DNA of 14,362 nt, from the NCBI GenBank assembly GCA_905215205.1, contig CAJMPK010000022.1, positions 1-14,362 on the forward strand, read 5' to 3'. The DNA comes from an uncultured bacterium (lineage in GTDB: Bacteria > Actinomycetota > Coriobacteriia > Coriobacteriales > Coriobacteriaceae). The notes beneath the pieces were generated by a model. It was not told the DNA's origin. It saw nothing but the letters and a program-made list of their open reading frames with translations, and made no database searches. This document shows positions 1 to 7,210 of this stretch, piece after piece; within the stretch, counting starts at the first letter, position 1; every line of letters starts with the position of its first letter. The translations under genes and the position numbers were made by a program.

Positions 1-547
1 ACATTGCAAGCGTTTTTGGATACGGGCTGCAACCAGATGCCCTTGCTCGAAGGAGCTGCGGCTTACCAAAAGGTTACACATGCCGATCCTGTTTTTGGAA
101 CTGAAGAGGTTAATTCTCATTTCCTACTTCATGGCAATGAGATGGCTATTCAAAAGGTTGCTGGAGTAATCAAAGGCCTATCTGAACAGTTTTTTAAGCA
201 TAAGCTCATTGTTAATGTAGAAATGCTGCCCGCAGATTATCGACAGGTGGTTCGTATCTATTCTGCTGAGGTGGGGAGGCGCTTGGAAAAAATGATGTAT
301 TTCACGCTCGTACAAGAAAACGTGAGAGATGGCGCCGTTTATTACCTGTATATGGTTGGCGATGCTTACGAGCTGCAGGCCAAGGCCGATGGCGGTGCCA
401 TCTTGTCCAACGACGAGAATGAGAGACTTGCCAGGTTTGCTGCCCTTCACGACACTTTTAGCGAGTTTATTTCAACTGCAACGAACGGGGTTATCTTTGC
501 CTTTGCTTCTTTGAACGACCGCCAAATGAATGGCCAAGCTAACTTTA
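1..547 (+). repeat. First copy of 810-bp-offset tandem duplication
   Basis: Bases 1-547 align without gaps to 811-1357. The homology runs about ten bases past the stop codon of the second copy and then ends abruptly. At the position of that stop (TAA 1345-1347) this copy has CAA (535-537), so translation continues into the linker and zinc ribbon of the second copy. Confidence 0.9.
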
Positions 548-1347
548 AAGACGGATACAACGGCGTGGACGAAGGTCGGGATGCTGCGCCCTCTACGAAG
601 AAGGGCGCTGCCGAAAAACCCGCTCCCGCAGAGGGGGCCTCTCCTGTCCAAAAACCGGTTGCCTCTGAGGAGCAAAAGTTCTGCGGTGCGTGCGGCGCCT
701 CCCTTGAGCCGGGCACCAAGTTCTGCCCCAAGTGCGGAGAACCGGTGATGGGCGTTGCGCCGGAGCATCAGGGCGTTCCGGTCGAACCTCCGCATCTTAT
801 GCCGACTGATACATGGCAAGCGTATGTGGATACGGGCTGCAACGAGATGTCCTTGCTCGAAGGGGCCGCGGCTTACCAAAGGGTCACACATGCCGATCCT
901 GTTTTTGGAACTGAAGAGGTTGATTCTTATTTCCTATTTCGTGGCAATGAGGTGGATATTCAACAGGTTGCTGAATATATCAAAAAGTATTCTGAACAGG
1001 CTTTTGGGGATAAGCTCATTGTTAATGTAGACATGCTGCCCGCAGATAATCGACAGGTGATACGTATCTATTCTGCTGAGGTGGGGAGGCGCATGGAAAA
1101 AATGAGGTATCTCACGCTCTTACAAGAAAACGTGAGAGATGGTGCCGTTTATTACGCGTATATGGTTGACAATGTTTACGAGCTGGTGGCCAAGGACAAG
1201 GCTGGTGTCACCTTGTCCAACGACGAGAAAGAGGTAGTTGACGCGTTTATCGCCCTTCTCGGCACTTTTATCGATTTTCATACAGCTGCAATCATGGCGG
1301 TTCTCTCGACTTTTGCTACTTTGAACGATATCCTAATGAATGGCTAA
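1..1347 (+). CDS. Duplicated zinc-ribbon protein of unknown function (5' partial)
   Basis: The reading frame is open from base 1, so the true start and probably a first zinc ribbon lie upstream of the window. What is visible is a domain (about codons 1-179), a charged Pro/Ala/Lys linker, a zinc ribbon (Cys codons at 682, 691, 724 and 733; CGACGA and CPKCG knuckles), and a second copy of the domain (about codons 271-448) ending at TAA 1345-1347. The two copies are offset by exactly 810 bases without indels and are roughly two thirds identical by eye. Each copy has a mixed strand/helix pattern with the shared stretches LIVNV, RIYSAEVGRR and QENVRDGAVYY. No catalytic motif or membrane segment is visible. 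The domain also matches, weakly, three segments of the 648-residue protein at 5114-7060. A terminator follows. The function is unknown; a zinc-binding adaptor is only a guess. Confidence 0.85.
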   Translation, partial: TLQAFLDTGCNQMPLLEGAAAYQKVTHADPVFGTEEVNSHFLLHGNEMAIQKVAGVIKGLSEQFFKHKLIVNVEMLPADYRQVVRIYSAEVGRRLEKMMYFTLVQENVRDGAVYYLYMVGDAYELQAKADGGAILSNDENERLARFAALHDTFSEFISTATNGVIFAFASLNDRQMNGQANFKDGYNGVDEGRDAAPSTKKGAAEKPAPAEGASPVQKPVASEEQKFCGACGASLEPGTKFCPKCGEPVMGVAPEHQGVPVEPPHLMPTDTWQAYVDTGCNEMSLLEGAAAYQRVTHADPVFGTEEVDSYFLFRGNEVDIQQVAEYIKKYSEQAFGDKLIVNVDMLPADNRQVIRIYSAEVGRRMEKMRYLTLLQENVRDGAVYYAYMVDNVYELVAKDKAGVTLSNDEKEVVDAFIALLGTFIDFHTAAIMAVLSTFATLNDILMNG

Positions 1348-1357
1348 GCTAACTTTG
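811..1357 (+). repeat. Second copy of 810-bp-offset tandem duplication
   Basis: This is the partner of 1-547 and carries the functional stop codon. Bases 548-810 between the copies encode the linker and zinc ribbon, which presumably correspond to the 5' part of the duplicated unit, so each unit would be zinc ribbon plus domain. The matching upstream part of the first unit lies outside the window. Confidence 0.9.
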
Positions 1358-1425
1358 AGGGCTCCAAGGTGTAAAAAGACTCGCCAATTCTTGTGTTGAT
1401 CAACTGTAAGCACGCAAGCTATATC

Positions 1426-1476
1426 ATCCGTCCTCATTTCTTGCTTAAGGAAATGAGGGCGGATTTGTTGTTAGGG
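1426..1476 (+). terminator. Terminator of the duplicated zinc-ribbon gene
   Basis: A 15-bp stem (1426-1440 with 1450-1464, one G-T pair) has a 9-nt loop and is followed by a T-rich tail containing TTTGTTGTT. It lies 79 bases after the stop of the upstream gene and reads out on the + strand. Confidence 0.75.
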
Positions 1477-1489
1477 CCAGAGGTTCATC

Positions 1490-1524
1490 TTGTTATAAGA
1501 ATGGGGCGGTCAAAGCCGCCCCAT
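1490..1524 (-). terminator. Terminator of the convergent small gene
   Basis: A perfect 9-bp GC-rich stem (1501-1509 with 1516-1524) has a 6-nt loop. On the - strand it follows the stop at 1537 within 12 bases and runs into TCTTATAA, a moderate U tract. The convergent gene pair is thus separated by two back-to-back hairpins. Confidence 0.6.
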
Positions 1525-1536
1525 TTACATATTATG

Positions 1537-1962
1537 CTAGGGGAGTGTCGTCGCTCCCATTGCTGTGCTTTCGGTTGCAATGTTGCCGATGGCCTTCATA
1601 AGGCTTTCGACTTGTTTGTTGGTCGCTGCATTGTTTCCGGAGAGATCACAGCGCCACGCCATGAGCTTTGCGTTGCTAGAGCATGCTTCTACCGTTATGT
1701 AGATGCGTGCCGGTCCTTCGGGACGAAGCAGATTTAGTTCTAAGGCTCGCAGGCGCTTTCCAAAAAAGACACCTCCCTGGATTGCCTCGAGTCCCGTACG
1801 CACGGTTATGCGCAACTCCTCTTGCTTTGCGGCCCGAAATGCAAAATCGGACCATGTCGTGTCTGCAAAGCACTGAGCTCCGGACACCACTATGGGCCCC
1901 ATGGGGTATCCGGGCGCGCATCGTTTCTGTAGTTGTTCGACAGTGATATCTGATGCGGTCAT
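1537..1962 (-). CDS. Small protein of unknown function, 141 aa
   Basis: The start is ATG at 1962, preceded by AGAAGG four bases upstream. The frame stays open to 2052 but has no better start there. The protein is soluble, with no signal peptide or membrane segment. By eye, residues 51-130 follow the same pattern as residues 50-120 of the 217-residue protein at complement(7211-7864). Both have a GG[VL]F turn (63-66 here), then AL followed by a hydrophobic strand, an aromatic strand, a [WY]RC motif (103-105) and a final Ala/Glu/Lys helix. It would then be a paralogue that lacks the C-terminal zinc ribbon. It is transcribed divergently from the kinase gene and shares its central palindrome. The function is unknown. 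Confidence 0.75.
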   Translation of the reverse strand: MTASDITVEQLQKRCAPGYPMGPIVVSGAQCFADTTWSDFAFRAAKQEELRITVRTGLEAIQGGVFFGKRLRALELNLLRPEGPARIYITVEACSSNAKLMAWRCDLSGNNAATNKQVESLMKAIGNIATESTAMGATTLP

Positions 1963-2014
1963 GTGGCCTTCTCTCACAATTTGCCTGCATAGGGCAGGCG
2001 TACTCTCAGTGCAA

Positions 2015-2050
2015 ATTATCCGACAGCCCTTTTCGTGCCTGTTGCGCAAC
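2015..2050 (-). promoter_or_regulatory. Putative promoter with GTTGCGCAAC box, leftward
   Basis: On the - strand the palindrome GTTGCGCAAC (2050-2041) is followed after exactly 20 bases by GATAAT (2020-2015), a good -10 match. The box would sit around -33 to -42, overlapping the -35 region. The implied leader contains a small 6-bp hairpin (1983-1999). It would drive the 141-aa gene at 1537-1962. Confidence 0.6.
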
Positions 2051-2076
2051 ATATTCGAGCATGCCTGCGTGATACT
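2041..2076 (+). promoter_or_regulatory. Putative promoter with GTTGCGCAAC box, rightward
   Basis: The same palindrome (2041-2050) read rightward is followed after 20 bases by GATACT (2071-2076), a -10-like hexamer about 30 bases before the kinase start at 2106. One symmetric site could therefore serve both divergent genes. Confidence 0.55.
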
Positions 2077-2105
2077 TTTGCTCAGACGATTGCAATGGGG
2101 GAGCC

Positions 2106-4040
2106 ATGGATAATTTAGAACAGCTCGAGGTTGTGCAGCTTGATGGTTTTACGCCCAGCATTCCTGCGGAGCCCGGGCGTGAGCAGGAGCTCGCATCGCG
2201 TTTTAATATGCTCTTTCTTCAACCGGGGAGCACGCTTCATGGTGGTTTTGGTGCGGTTGCCAAGGTGGTGAACCTTTACGAAGAGGTTTTTGCCCTCAAG
2301 CGGTTAAACGCACCCGATTCCAACAGCGATTGCTCGCCTTCTGAGCTGAGGGAGATGCTGTTCGAAGAATATAAAAACCAGCTCGCAGTATCTAGGCTAA
2401 AAGGCTTTCCACAGGTCTATGGCTATGGGTCGTGGAAGGGCGAGCCGCTTATCCTTATGGAATGGATCGAGGGCACCACGCTGGCGCATGCTGTACCCGA
2501 TCTGCCCCATGAAGGCGACGGTGTTCAGGGTGAAGTCGTGGCGCAAGTGGGCATTTCGGTCTTGGAGATCTTGCAGGGTGTCGAGCGCCTGAACAGCCGC
2601 CTTGTGCATCGCGATATTTCTCCTAATAACATTATGTTTCGCACCAAGAATATGAGCCTGTCTCAGCAGATTGCTGCCGGCGCCTTCGATACGTGCCTGA
2701 TCGATTTTGGCAATTCGACCACAGAATGCCAAGATATTCCCATGGCCTTTACGCAGCGTGTGGGCATGATGCGTGGGGCCACGCGAGATTACGCTCCTCC
2801 CGAGATGCTGACGGCAGACGTAGAGGGCGTGGAAGAGCTTAGAAACAATCCCGCGATTGATATCTATGCACTCTGCAGCGTGCTGTATGAACTTTACGCG
2901 GGGCATACGCCATTCGACCTTACCCATTCTCTTGGAGGGTCAGATTATCGCACCAAAATGAGCATGGATCCAAAACCGCTTGTTGCCCGGCGCACATACG
3001 AGGCGCCGTTGCTCAATGCGATTATGAGCGGTATCAGGCCTTCTCAGGAGGCCAGGCCAACGGTGGATGGCCTTTTGTACGAGCTTGAATGCTGGTATGA
3101 GGGTCGTCAACGAAACGGAACGGTCGCAGCTCCTAAGCCGGTTGAAATGCCCGAAAAATATGATGCGGATTCGGGCTGGGATGAAACGACGCCTGTTGGC
3201 AATGCGGTGGTCGTACCTCTTACGGAATCCAACCCGTTCGAGAACGACTTTGTGGCTCCGGTGGCAGAATCGGCAACTGTGCCTATGCCGCATGCTGAGG
3301 AGCGTTTTGAAGCGTCCCGTAAAACTCCGGTGTCCGCGCCGGAGCCAACAGGGGACGCTTGGTCTGAGCCTGATGTTTATTTTGATGCTTCCGGTGCGGA
3401 GCACGTTCCGGTTCCCACGCCGGTGCCCGTGCCTACGCCTGGCACCGCACGGAGTGCGGCAGGCGCCGCGGCGGCGGGGGCTGGCGCTGCATCGACGGCG
3501 AGGGCCGGCGCTGCATCCGCCGCAGCCGCTGCTGGTGCCGCTGCTGGTGCTGCTGCGGGCTCGGCAGCCGCCGGGGCCGCCGCGGGGGCTGCATCGCCGC
3601 GACCGAAAAGAGGTGGAGGATCAGGCACTGCCCGCGCCTCGAAACCCCGTTCTGCCTCTGCTGCTTCGAGCCCCGTGCCGCCGCCCCCTGCGCCTCCCGT
3701 ACCGTCTCCTGCGCCGGCGACTTCTGCACCGGCGCCCCCTGTTCCCTCGGGCTTTTCGAGTTCGGGAAAAAAGAAACGAGGGGCCGTTTCGAGCAGTGGC
3801 ACATCTATTGGGTTTAGGGACGTTCGTCATTCGCGTCCCGTGCGAAAACTCGGTTGGCGATTGCTAATAATTTTGGCAATCATGTTTGCGCTTAGTGCCG
3901 TGTCGTGTGCCGCGCGGATTGCATTTGGGTCGGAACTCCCCGGCCACCAGGAGAGTTCTGAGGTTCAAGAAACGAATTGCGTTAGCGATGATAGTCGGGG
4001 CGTAGTCCCTGCTGAGGAGGATGTTTTATGGCAGAGATAA
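2106..4040 (+). CDS. Membrane-anchored PknB-type Ser/Thr protein kinase
   Basis: This is a 644-residue Hanks-type kinase that would phosphorylate Ser/Thr in partner proteins. The catalytic domain spans about residues 36-330: glycine loop LHGGFGAV (44-51), ATP-binding Lys65 (ALKRL), catalytic loop HRDISPNN with Asp170 and Asn175, DFG at 200-202, a PPE-type APE motif near 230-233, and Asp252 of the F helix. The loop has Ser where Ser/Thr kinases usually have Lys (HRDLKPxN). A long disordered tail follows: acidic/Pro linker, an Ala/Gly-rich stretch (about 448-498), a basic patch and a Pro-rich stretch (about 522-545). One membrane helix lies at about 582-607, with a 37-residue outer tail. It starts at ATG 2106 after GGGGGAG, and its 3' end overlaps the FHA-like gene by 13 bases. 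No extracellular PASTA domains are present. Substrate unknown; the FHA-like and zinc-ribbon neighbours are candidates. Confidence 0.93.
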   Translation: MDNLEQLEVVQLDGFTPSIPAEPGREQELASRFNMLFLQPGSTLHGGFGAVAKVVNLYEEVFALKRLNAPDSNSDCSPSELREMLFEEYKNQLAVSRLKGFPQVYGYGSWKGEPLILMEWIEGTTLAHAVPDLPHEGDGVQGEVVAQVGISVLEILQGVERLNSRLVHRDISPNNIMFRTKNMSLSQQIAAGAFDTCLIDFGNSTTECQDIPMAFTQRVGMMRGATRDYAPPEMLTADVEGVEELRNNPAIDIYALCSVLYELYAGHTPFDLTHSLGGSDYRTKMSMDPKPLVARRTYEAPLLNAIMSGIRPSQEARPTVDGLLYELECWYEGRQRNGTVAAPKPVEMPEKYDADSGWDETTPVGNAVVVPLTESNPFENDFVAPVAESATVPMPHAEERFEASRKTPVSAPEPTGDAWSEPDVYFDASGAEHVPVPTPVPVPTPGTARSAAGAAAAGAGAASTARAGAASAAAAAGAAAGAAAGSAAAGAAAGAASPRPKRGGGSGTARASKPRSASAASSPVPPPPAPPVPSPAPATSAPAPPVPSGFSSSGKKKRGAVSSSGTSIGFRDVRHSRPVRKLGWRLLIILAIMFALSAVSCAARIAFGSELPGHQESSEVQETNCVSDDSRGVVPAEEDVLWQR

Positions 4041-5008
4041 CGCCGCGCCGTATCATGTTCGAGGATTTAAGAGGGTTTGCGGGCCTCGACTATCACGATG
4101 CGTGCTGCCTATTGCTTTCCGTTCGGCCTGTTGCCGGCGGCATGTCTCCTCGTGAGTCGCTCGAGGTCATGCATCGTTCGAGCATCATGCGAAATTACGT
4201 GGATATTGTTCCTTCCAAAACGAATCCCTCGCATTTCGGCGACTTGCAAAACGCCTCGCTCAACGTTATGGCGCGACTGGCGGCGCGGCAGGGCTCCGGC
4301 GCGGCATCGCGCGTTAAAATCGCCGATCACTATCGCGGGCCGGCGGCTCATGCTATGGCTGATGCATTCGATGCGTGGGGATTGAGCGGGCAGACGTATC
4401 TTAATGCGGTCAGGTGTATCGACATGGCAGTGCTTCCTGCCGGCAAGGATAGAGCCGCTCTGTTTGTCATGCTGTTTGTGGTAGCAGGCTGCCTCCAGGA
4501 TCCGACGCGCGCGGCGGAGCAGGTCGAGGACTTTCTGGAGCGATGCATGGGTGGACACTTTAGCTCAACGACGCTTAGGCTCGATAACGGCAAGAGCGGC
4601 TATGTCTCCGCAGCGAGTCCTGTCGATAGCGCTTCCACAACGCTAGGCCTTATCTTGCGGGAAGGCAGTGTCGTGCGCCTGCCGGCATATGAGTTGTCTC
4701 AAGATCCGGAGGGCACTGTCATTGGCTATTTGCCAACTGGTACGAACGTGATTGGCGCGCCCGACGGTTGCGTAAGCGCCCGCCACCTTCGCATATGGTG
4801 CGAGGGGGGACGCTGGTATGTGCAGGGTTTGGGCTCGACAGCTGGAACGGTGCTCAAGCGCGGCGCAGAAGGCTTGACGGTCGTTGAACCCCCGAGCTCT
4901 GAGGCCGAGCCGGGGCATGAGTACCCGCCGGTGGAAATTAAAGTGGGCGATGAGCTTTGCCTTGCCGGCAAAGTGACGTATATCGTTGCGCGAGGCAAAA
5001 TCGGATAG
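4028..5008 (+). CDS. FHA-like domain protein, kinase partner
   Basis: The start is ATG 4028, with GAGGAGG seven bases upstream inside the kinase gene. The 13-base overlap implies translational coupling. The first 205 or so residues are a mostly helical domain I do not recognise. Residues about 215-326 resemble a forkhead-associated domain, the fold that reads phosphothreonine: VSARHLRI carries the Ser250/His253 pair of the SxxH motif, and GLGSTAGTVL (267-276) matches the DLGSTNGT turn. Two usual binding residues differ: the Arg of the IGR motif appears to be Tyr234, and the Asn of the NG pair is Ala272. Phosphopeptide binding may therefore be altered or lost. The operon with a Ser/Thr kinase is a common context for FHA proteins and supports a role downstream of it. 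Confidence 0.85.
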   Translation: MAEITPRRIMFEDLRGFAGLDYHDACCLLLSVRPVAGGMSPRESLEVMHRSSIMRNYVDIVPSKTNPSHFGDLQNASLNVMARLAARQGSGAASRVKIADHYRGPAAHAMADAFDAWGLSGQTYLNAVRCIDMAVLPAGKDRAALFVMLFVVAGCLQDPTRAAEQVEDFLERCMGGHFSSTTLRLDNGKSGYVSAASPVDSASTTLGLILREGSVVRLPAYELSQDPEGTVIGYLPTGTNVIGAPDGCVSARHLRIWCEGGRWYVQGLGSTAGTVLKRGAEGLTVVEPPSSEAEPGHEYPPVEIKVGDELCLAGKVTYIVARGKIG

Positions 5009-5039
5009 CTGCAGTTTCTACATCCAACCGTCCGGCGGT

Positions 5040-5057
5040 GTTGCGCAACGTTTTTTT
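5040..5057 (+). promoter_or_regulatory. GTTGCGCAAC box upstream of 648-aa gene
   Basis: This is the third-gap copy of the palindrome (5040-5049), 64 bases before the proposed ACG start at 5114. The hexamer 20 bases downstream (5070-5075) is a poor -10 match, unlike at the other sites. The box is followed directly by seven T residues (5051-5057), so a minor termination role for the kinase/FHA operon cannot be excluded. Otherwise I see no clear terminator between 5009 and 5113. Confidence 0.5.
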
Positions 5058-5100
5058 GTCCTTTTGGGTTCACAAAAAGATAAAGGAATCGTTCCGACGA

Positions 5101-5116
5101 GAAAGGACATGCTACG
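5101..5116 (+). promoter_or_regulatory. Ribosome binding site and apparent ACG start
   Basis: GAAAGGA (5101-5107) lies six bases before ACG (5114-5116). In this frame the codons that follow read GLFDNLKSGLSS, a typical beginning for MGLFD-type zinc-ribbon proteins. The same GAGAAAGGAC leader precedes the ATG of the acetyltransferase at 8087. The ATG at 5109 is out of frame and ends after eight codons. GTG 5198 has no ribosome binding site. Confidence 0.65.
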
Positions 5117-7060
5117 GGCCTGTTCGATAATTTAAAGTCTGGGCTGTCATCTGCGGGAAGCGCTCTTAATATCAAGACGACAGCCGATGCTACGGACGTG
5201 GCAGCAAGCACTCAGACGGAGAATGCATTTTGCACGCAATGCGGCGCTCCGCTATTGCCGGGTGCGACGTTTTGTGGGAAATGCGGCGCTTCACAGGCAG
5301 GGACCTCCAAAGCAACTACGACATCAAAGGTGCTGCCCGACTACGTCTTCCCGGACTTTTCGTGGAATGAGGTCGCAGATCGAATTCTTGTAAACCGTTG
5401 CTTTCCTGACGAGCTTTGGGATGTTGCGGGAAGCATAAGTAAGCCGCATGAGATTCAGATTTCCGATGCGATTGGCTTTTGCAACGTTTCTAACTGCGAT
5501 GCTTTTATTGTTGGGGGTGGGGGCTCCATCTCGCTGGATGATTTGGCGCTTGAGTTAATCGATGTCGCCGAAGACTACAACAGGGCGACTTTGAAAATAA
5601 AGATTGACCGCGACATTACGCGCGGGGGCGGAATTACCATTTCGGCGAATGTTCCCGATCCCGAGAACCCAATTGAGGCAAACCCCTTCAGCCTGATAGT
5701 GCAAGAGGCCTATGGAGACGATGCCATTTTTTATTATTACCGCATTCGCAAAACCGATCATCGTGTGTTTGTTGGGCCCGATGTTTTCAGCTGGACCAAC
5801 CGAGTTGTCGCGATGACGTTTGCTAGGCTCAATTCTAGAGGGGACGAACCGCTACGTCCTGTTCCCTGGATTGTCGACACAGAGCTATTGTGCAATCCAG
5901 TTGGGGCTTCGATGACAGAGGCGATAGACGAGAATTCAAACGACCTTCTTGCGCTGGCTGCGGGCTTCAAAAAGGCGAGCTTCCCGTCTCCTGTCGACGG
6001 AATGGTGCTCGAGGATGCCGAGTCCTACGCGATTATTGATCTATCTGTTAATCCATATCAAGAGATCATTGAGCTTGGACATCGTTTGGGCCAGGCGGGC
6101 TGGCAAATTACCCACGGGCCGGACGATTGGTATTACACGGGTGACTTAATTTGGCTGGTCCCTTCAGGCGCTGATATGGGCAAACAGTGGTGGGATTCCT
6201 TCGCCGTTCAAGTTGAAACGACGGGAAGCGGTTATAACTTGTACCTGATTCCGCTGTATAATCTGTTTAATCAGGCGTACGGTCTTCGCAAAGAGGGCAA
6301 GATGCTGCGTCCAGATATGGAAGCGGCTTTCCAAGCTGTGGCTCCGTTTGCTGATCAAATGCTCGATTTTCTTGAGGCTACAAAGCATGCCTTTATATAT
6401 GCGGTCGCGCAAATCAATCAGGAGGCAGCCAACCGGTGGGGCGTATCGTTGGATTCGAAGCGATCTTTGCCACGTGGTTCCTTCGATGAATTTCTTCAAG
6501 CCTGTCGGGCGGGTGAATATGAAAAAGCGGGCAAGTTGAGTGACGATCTTACTGCGCTTCAATTCCGCCTCTATGATGATCCGCTTGCTGACAAGCGATT
6601 CTGTGCCACATTTGTAGTCCCCTCCGCGACGCTTGGTCTAGAGTTCCTTGCGGGGGTAATACAGAAGGCATCTTCTATTGGACCCCTGGTTGCTCGTGTG
6701 GTCAATCGTCCTGATGGACGCGAGGGCGATCAATTGATTGAGGTTTTCTTTGCCGAAGGAGAGGAAGACAAGCTGTGGCAGAAGGGTTGCCACTGGTTTG
6801 TTGCTCGCGGGGAGACGGCGGATGGATTGCCGGTGCTCAACGTATTTCTGTCCTCTTGCGAAATGGATAAGGCGATCGCCAAGAACAATAGCGGTGCTGT
6901 TTTGCCCCCGGATGTCAAAGCGCTTCTATACGATTGCGCAGCGAATTCCGATCGCATCGTAGAGATGAACGAGTCCGTTGTGCCCCCTGCGGGATTGCAA
7001 CACGTTATTCGTTTGCTCAATAGCGAATGGCTGAAGGAGAGGTCCCAATCGCAGGATTAG
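5114..7060 (+). CDS. Zinc-ribbon protein with three diverged repeat domains
   Basis: Taken from the apparent ACG start, the product is 648 aa; from GTG 5198 it would be 620 aa and would lose the N-terminal helix. The first 12 residues form a short amphipathic helix (GLFDNLKSGL). A zinc ribbon follows with Cys40, Cys43, Cys54 and Cys57. The rest divides by eye into three diverged copies (about 95-240, 270-436 and 486-637) of the domain found twice in the protein at 1-1347. Each has a central strand, then a charged gap and an aromatic strand (for example SLIVQEAYGDDAIFYYY), then a C-terminal helix (for example RVVAMTFARLN). There is no membrane segment and no recognisable catalytic motif. It follows the kinase/FHA operon on the same strand, with its own GTTGCGCAAC box. 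The biochemical role is unknown. Confidence 0.85.
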   Translation, partial: TGLFDNLKSGLSSAGSALNIKTTADATDVAASTQTENAFCTQCGAPLLPGATFCGKCGASQAGTSKATTTSKVLPDYVFPDFSWNEVADRILVNRCFPDELWDVAGSISKPHEIQISDAIGFCNVSNCDAFIVGGGGSISLDDLALELIDVAEDYNRATLKIKIDRDITRGGGITISANVPDPENPIEANPFSLIVQEAYGDDAIFYYYRIRKTDHRVFVGPDVFSWTNRVVAMTFARLNSRGDEPLRPVPWIVDTELLCNPVGASMTEAIDENSNDLLALAAGFKKASFPSPVDGMVLEDAESYAIIDLSVNPYQEIIELGHRLGQAGWQITHGPDDWYYTGDLIWLVPSGADMGKQWWDSFAVQVETTGSGYNLYLIPLYNLFNQAYGLRKEGKMLRPDMEAAFQAVAPFADQMLDFLEATKHAFIYAVAQINQEAANRWGVSLDSKRSLPRGSFDEFLQACRAGEYEKAGKLSDDLTALQFRLYDDPLADKRFCATFVVPSATLGLEFLAGVIQKASSIGPLVARVVNRPDGREGDQLIEVFFAEGEEDKLWQKGCHWFVARGETADGLPVLNVFLSSCEMDKAIAKNNSGAVLPPDVKALLYDCAANSDRIVEMNESVVPPAGLQHVIRLLNSEWLKERSQSQD

Positions 7061-7089
7061 ATGCCTTCGTATTAGAAATCGTTTTCTAG

Positions 7090-7129
7090 GGAGGTTCCGC
7101 CGGTGTGTCACTGCGCCAGCGGGGCCTCC
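7090..7129 (+). terminator. Weak hairpin after the 648-aa gene
   Basis: An 11-bp stem with two G-T pairs (7090-7100 with 7119-7129) has an 18-nt loop and starts 30 bases after the stop. No T run follows, so as a terminator it is doubtful. The strong hairpin at 7152-7189 may end transcription here instead. Confidence 0.25.
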
Positions 7130-7145
7130 TCGTGGTTACATTCCA

Positions 7146-7189
7146 AAGCAAAACGCCCTCCCAGAAGATTGCTCTTCTGGGAGGGCGTT
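7146..7189 (-). terminator. Strong terminator of the 217-aa zinc-ribbon gene
   Basis: A perfect 17-bp stem (7152-7168 with 7173-7189) has a 4-nt loop. On the - strand it follows the stop at 7211 by about 20 bases and runs into GTTTTGCTTT. On the + strand the flank has few T residues, so it mainly serves the leftward gene but may also block readthrough from 7060. Confidence 0.85.
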
Positions 7190-7210
7190 AGGGATTCTAT
7201 TTGCTATTTG

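Noticed and set aside
1797..1816. Extra copy of the GTTGCGCAAC box within the 141-aa gene
   Set aside because: The sequence there reads TTATGCGCAAC; it breaks the palindrome and lies inside coding sequence.
2106..5008. TerY-type phosphorylation triad or type VI/VII secretion regulator
   Set aside because: A kinase and an FHA-like protein are present, but no PP2C phosphatase, vWA protein or secretion component is visible within the window.
5109..5135. ATG 5109 as the start of the zinc-ribbon gene
   Set aside because: It is out of frame, ends after eight codons at TAA, and sits only one base after the GAAAGGA sequence.
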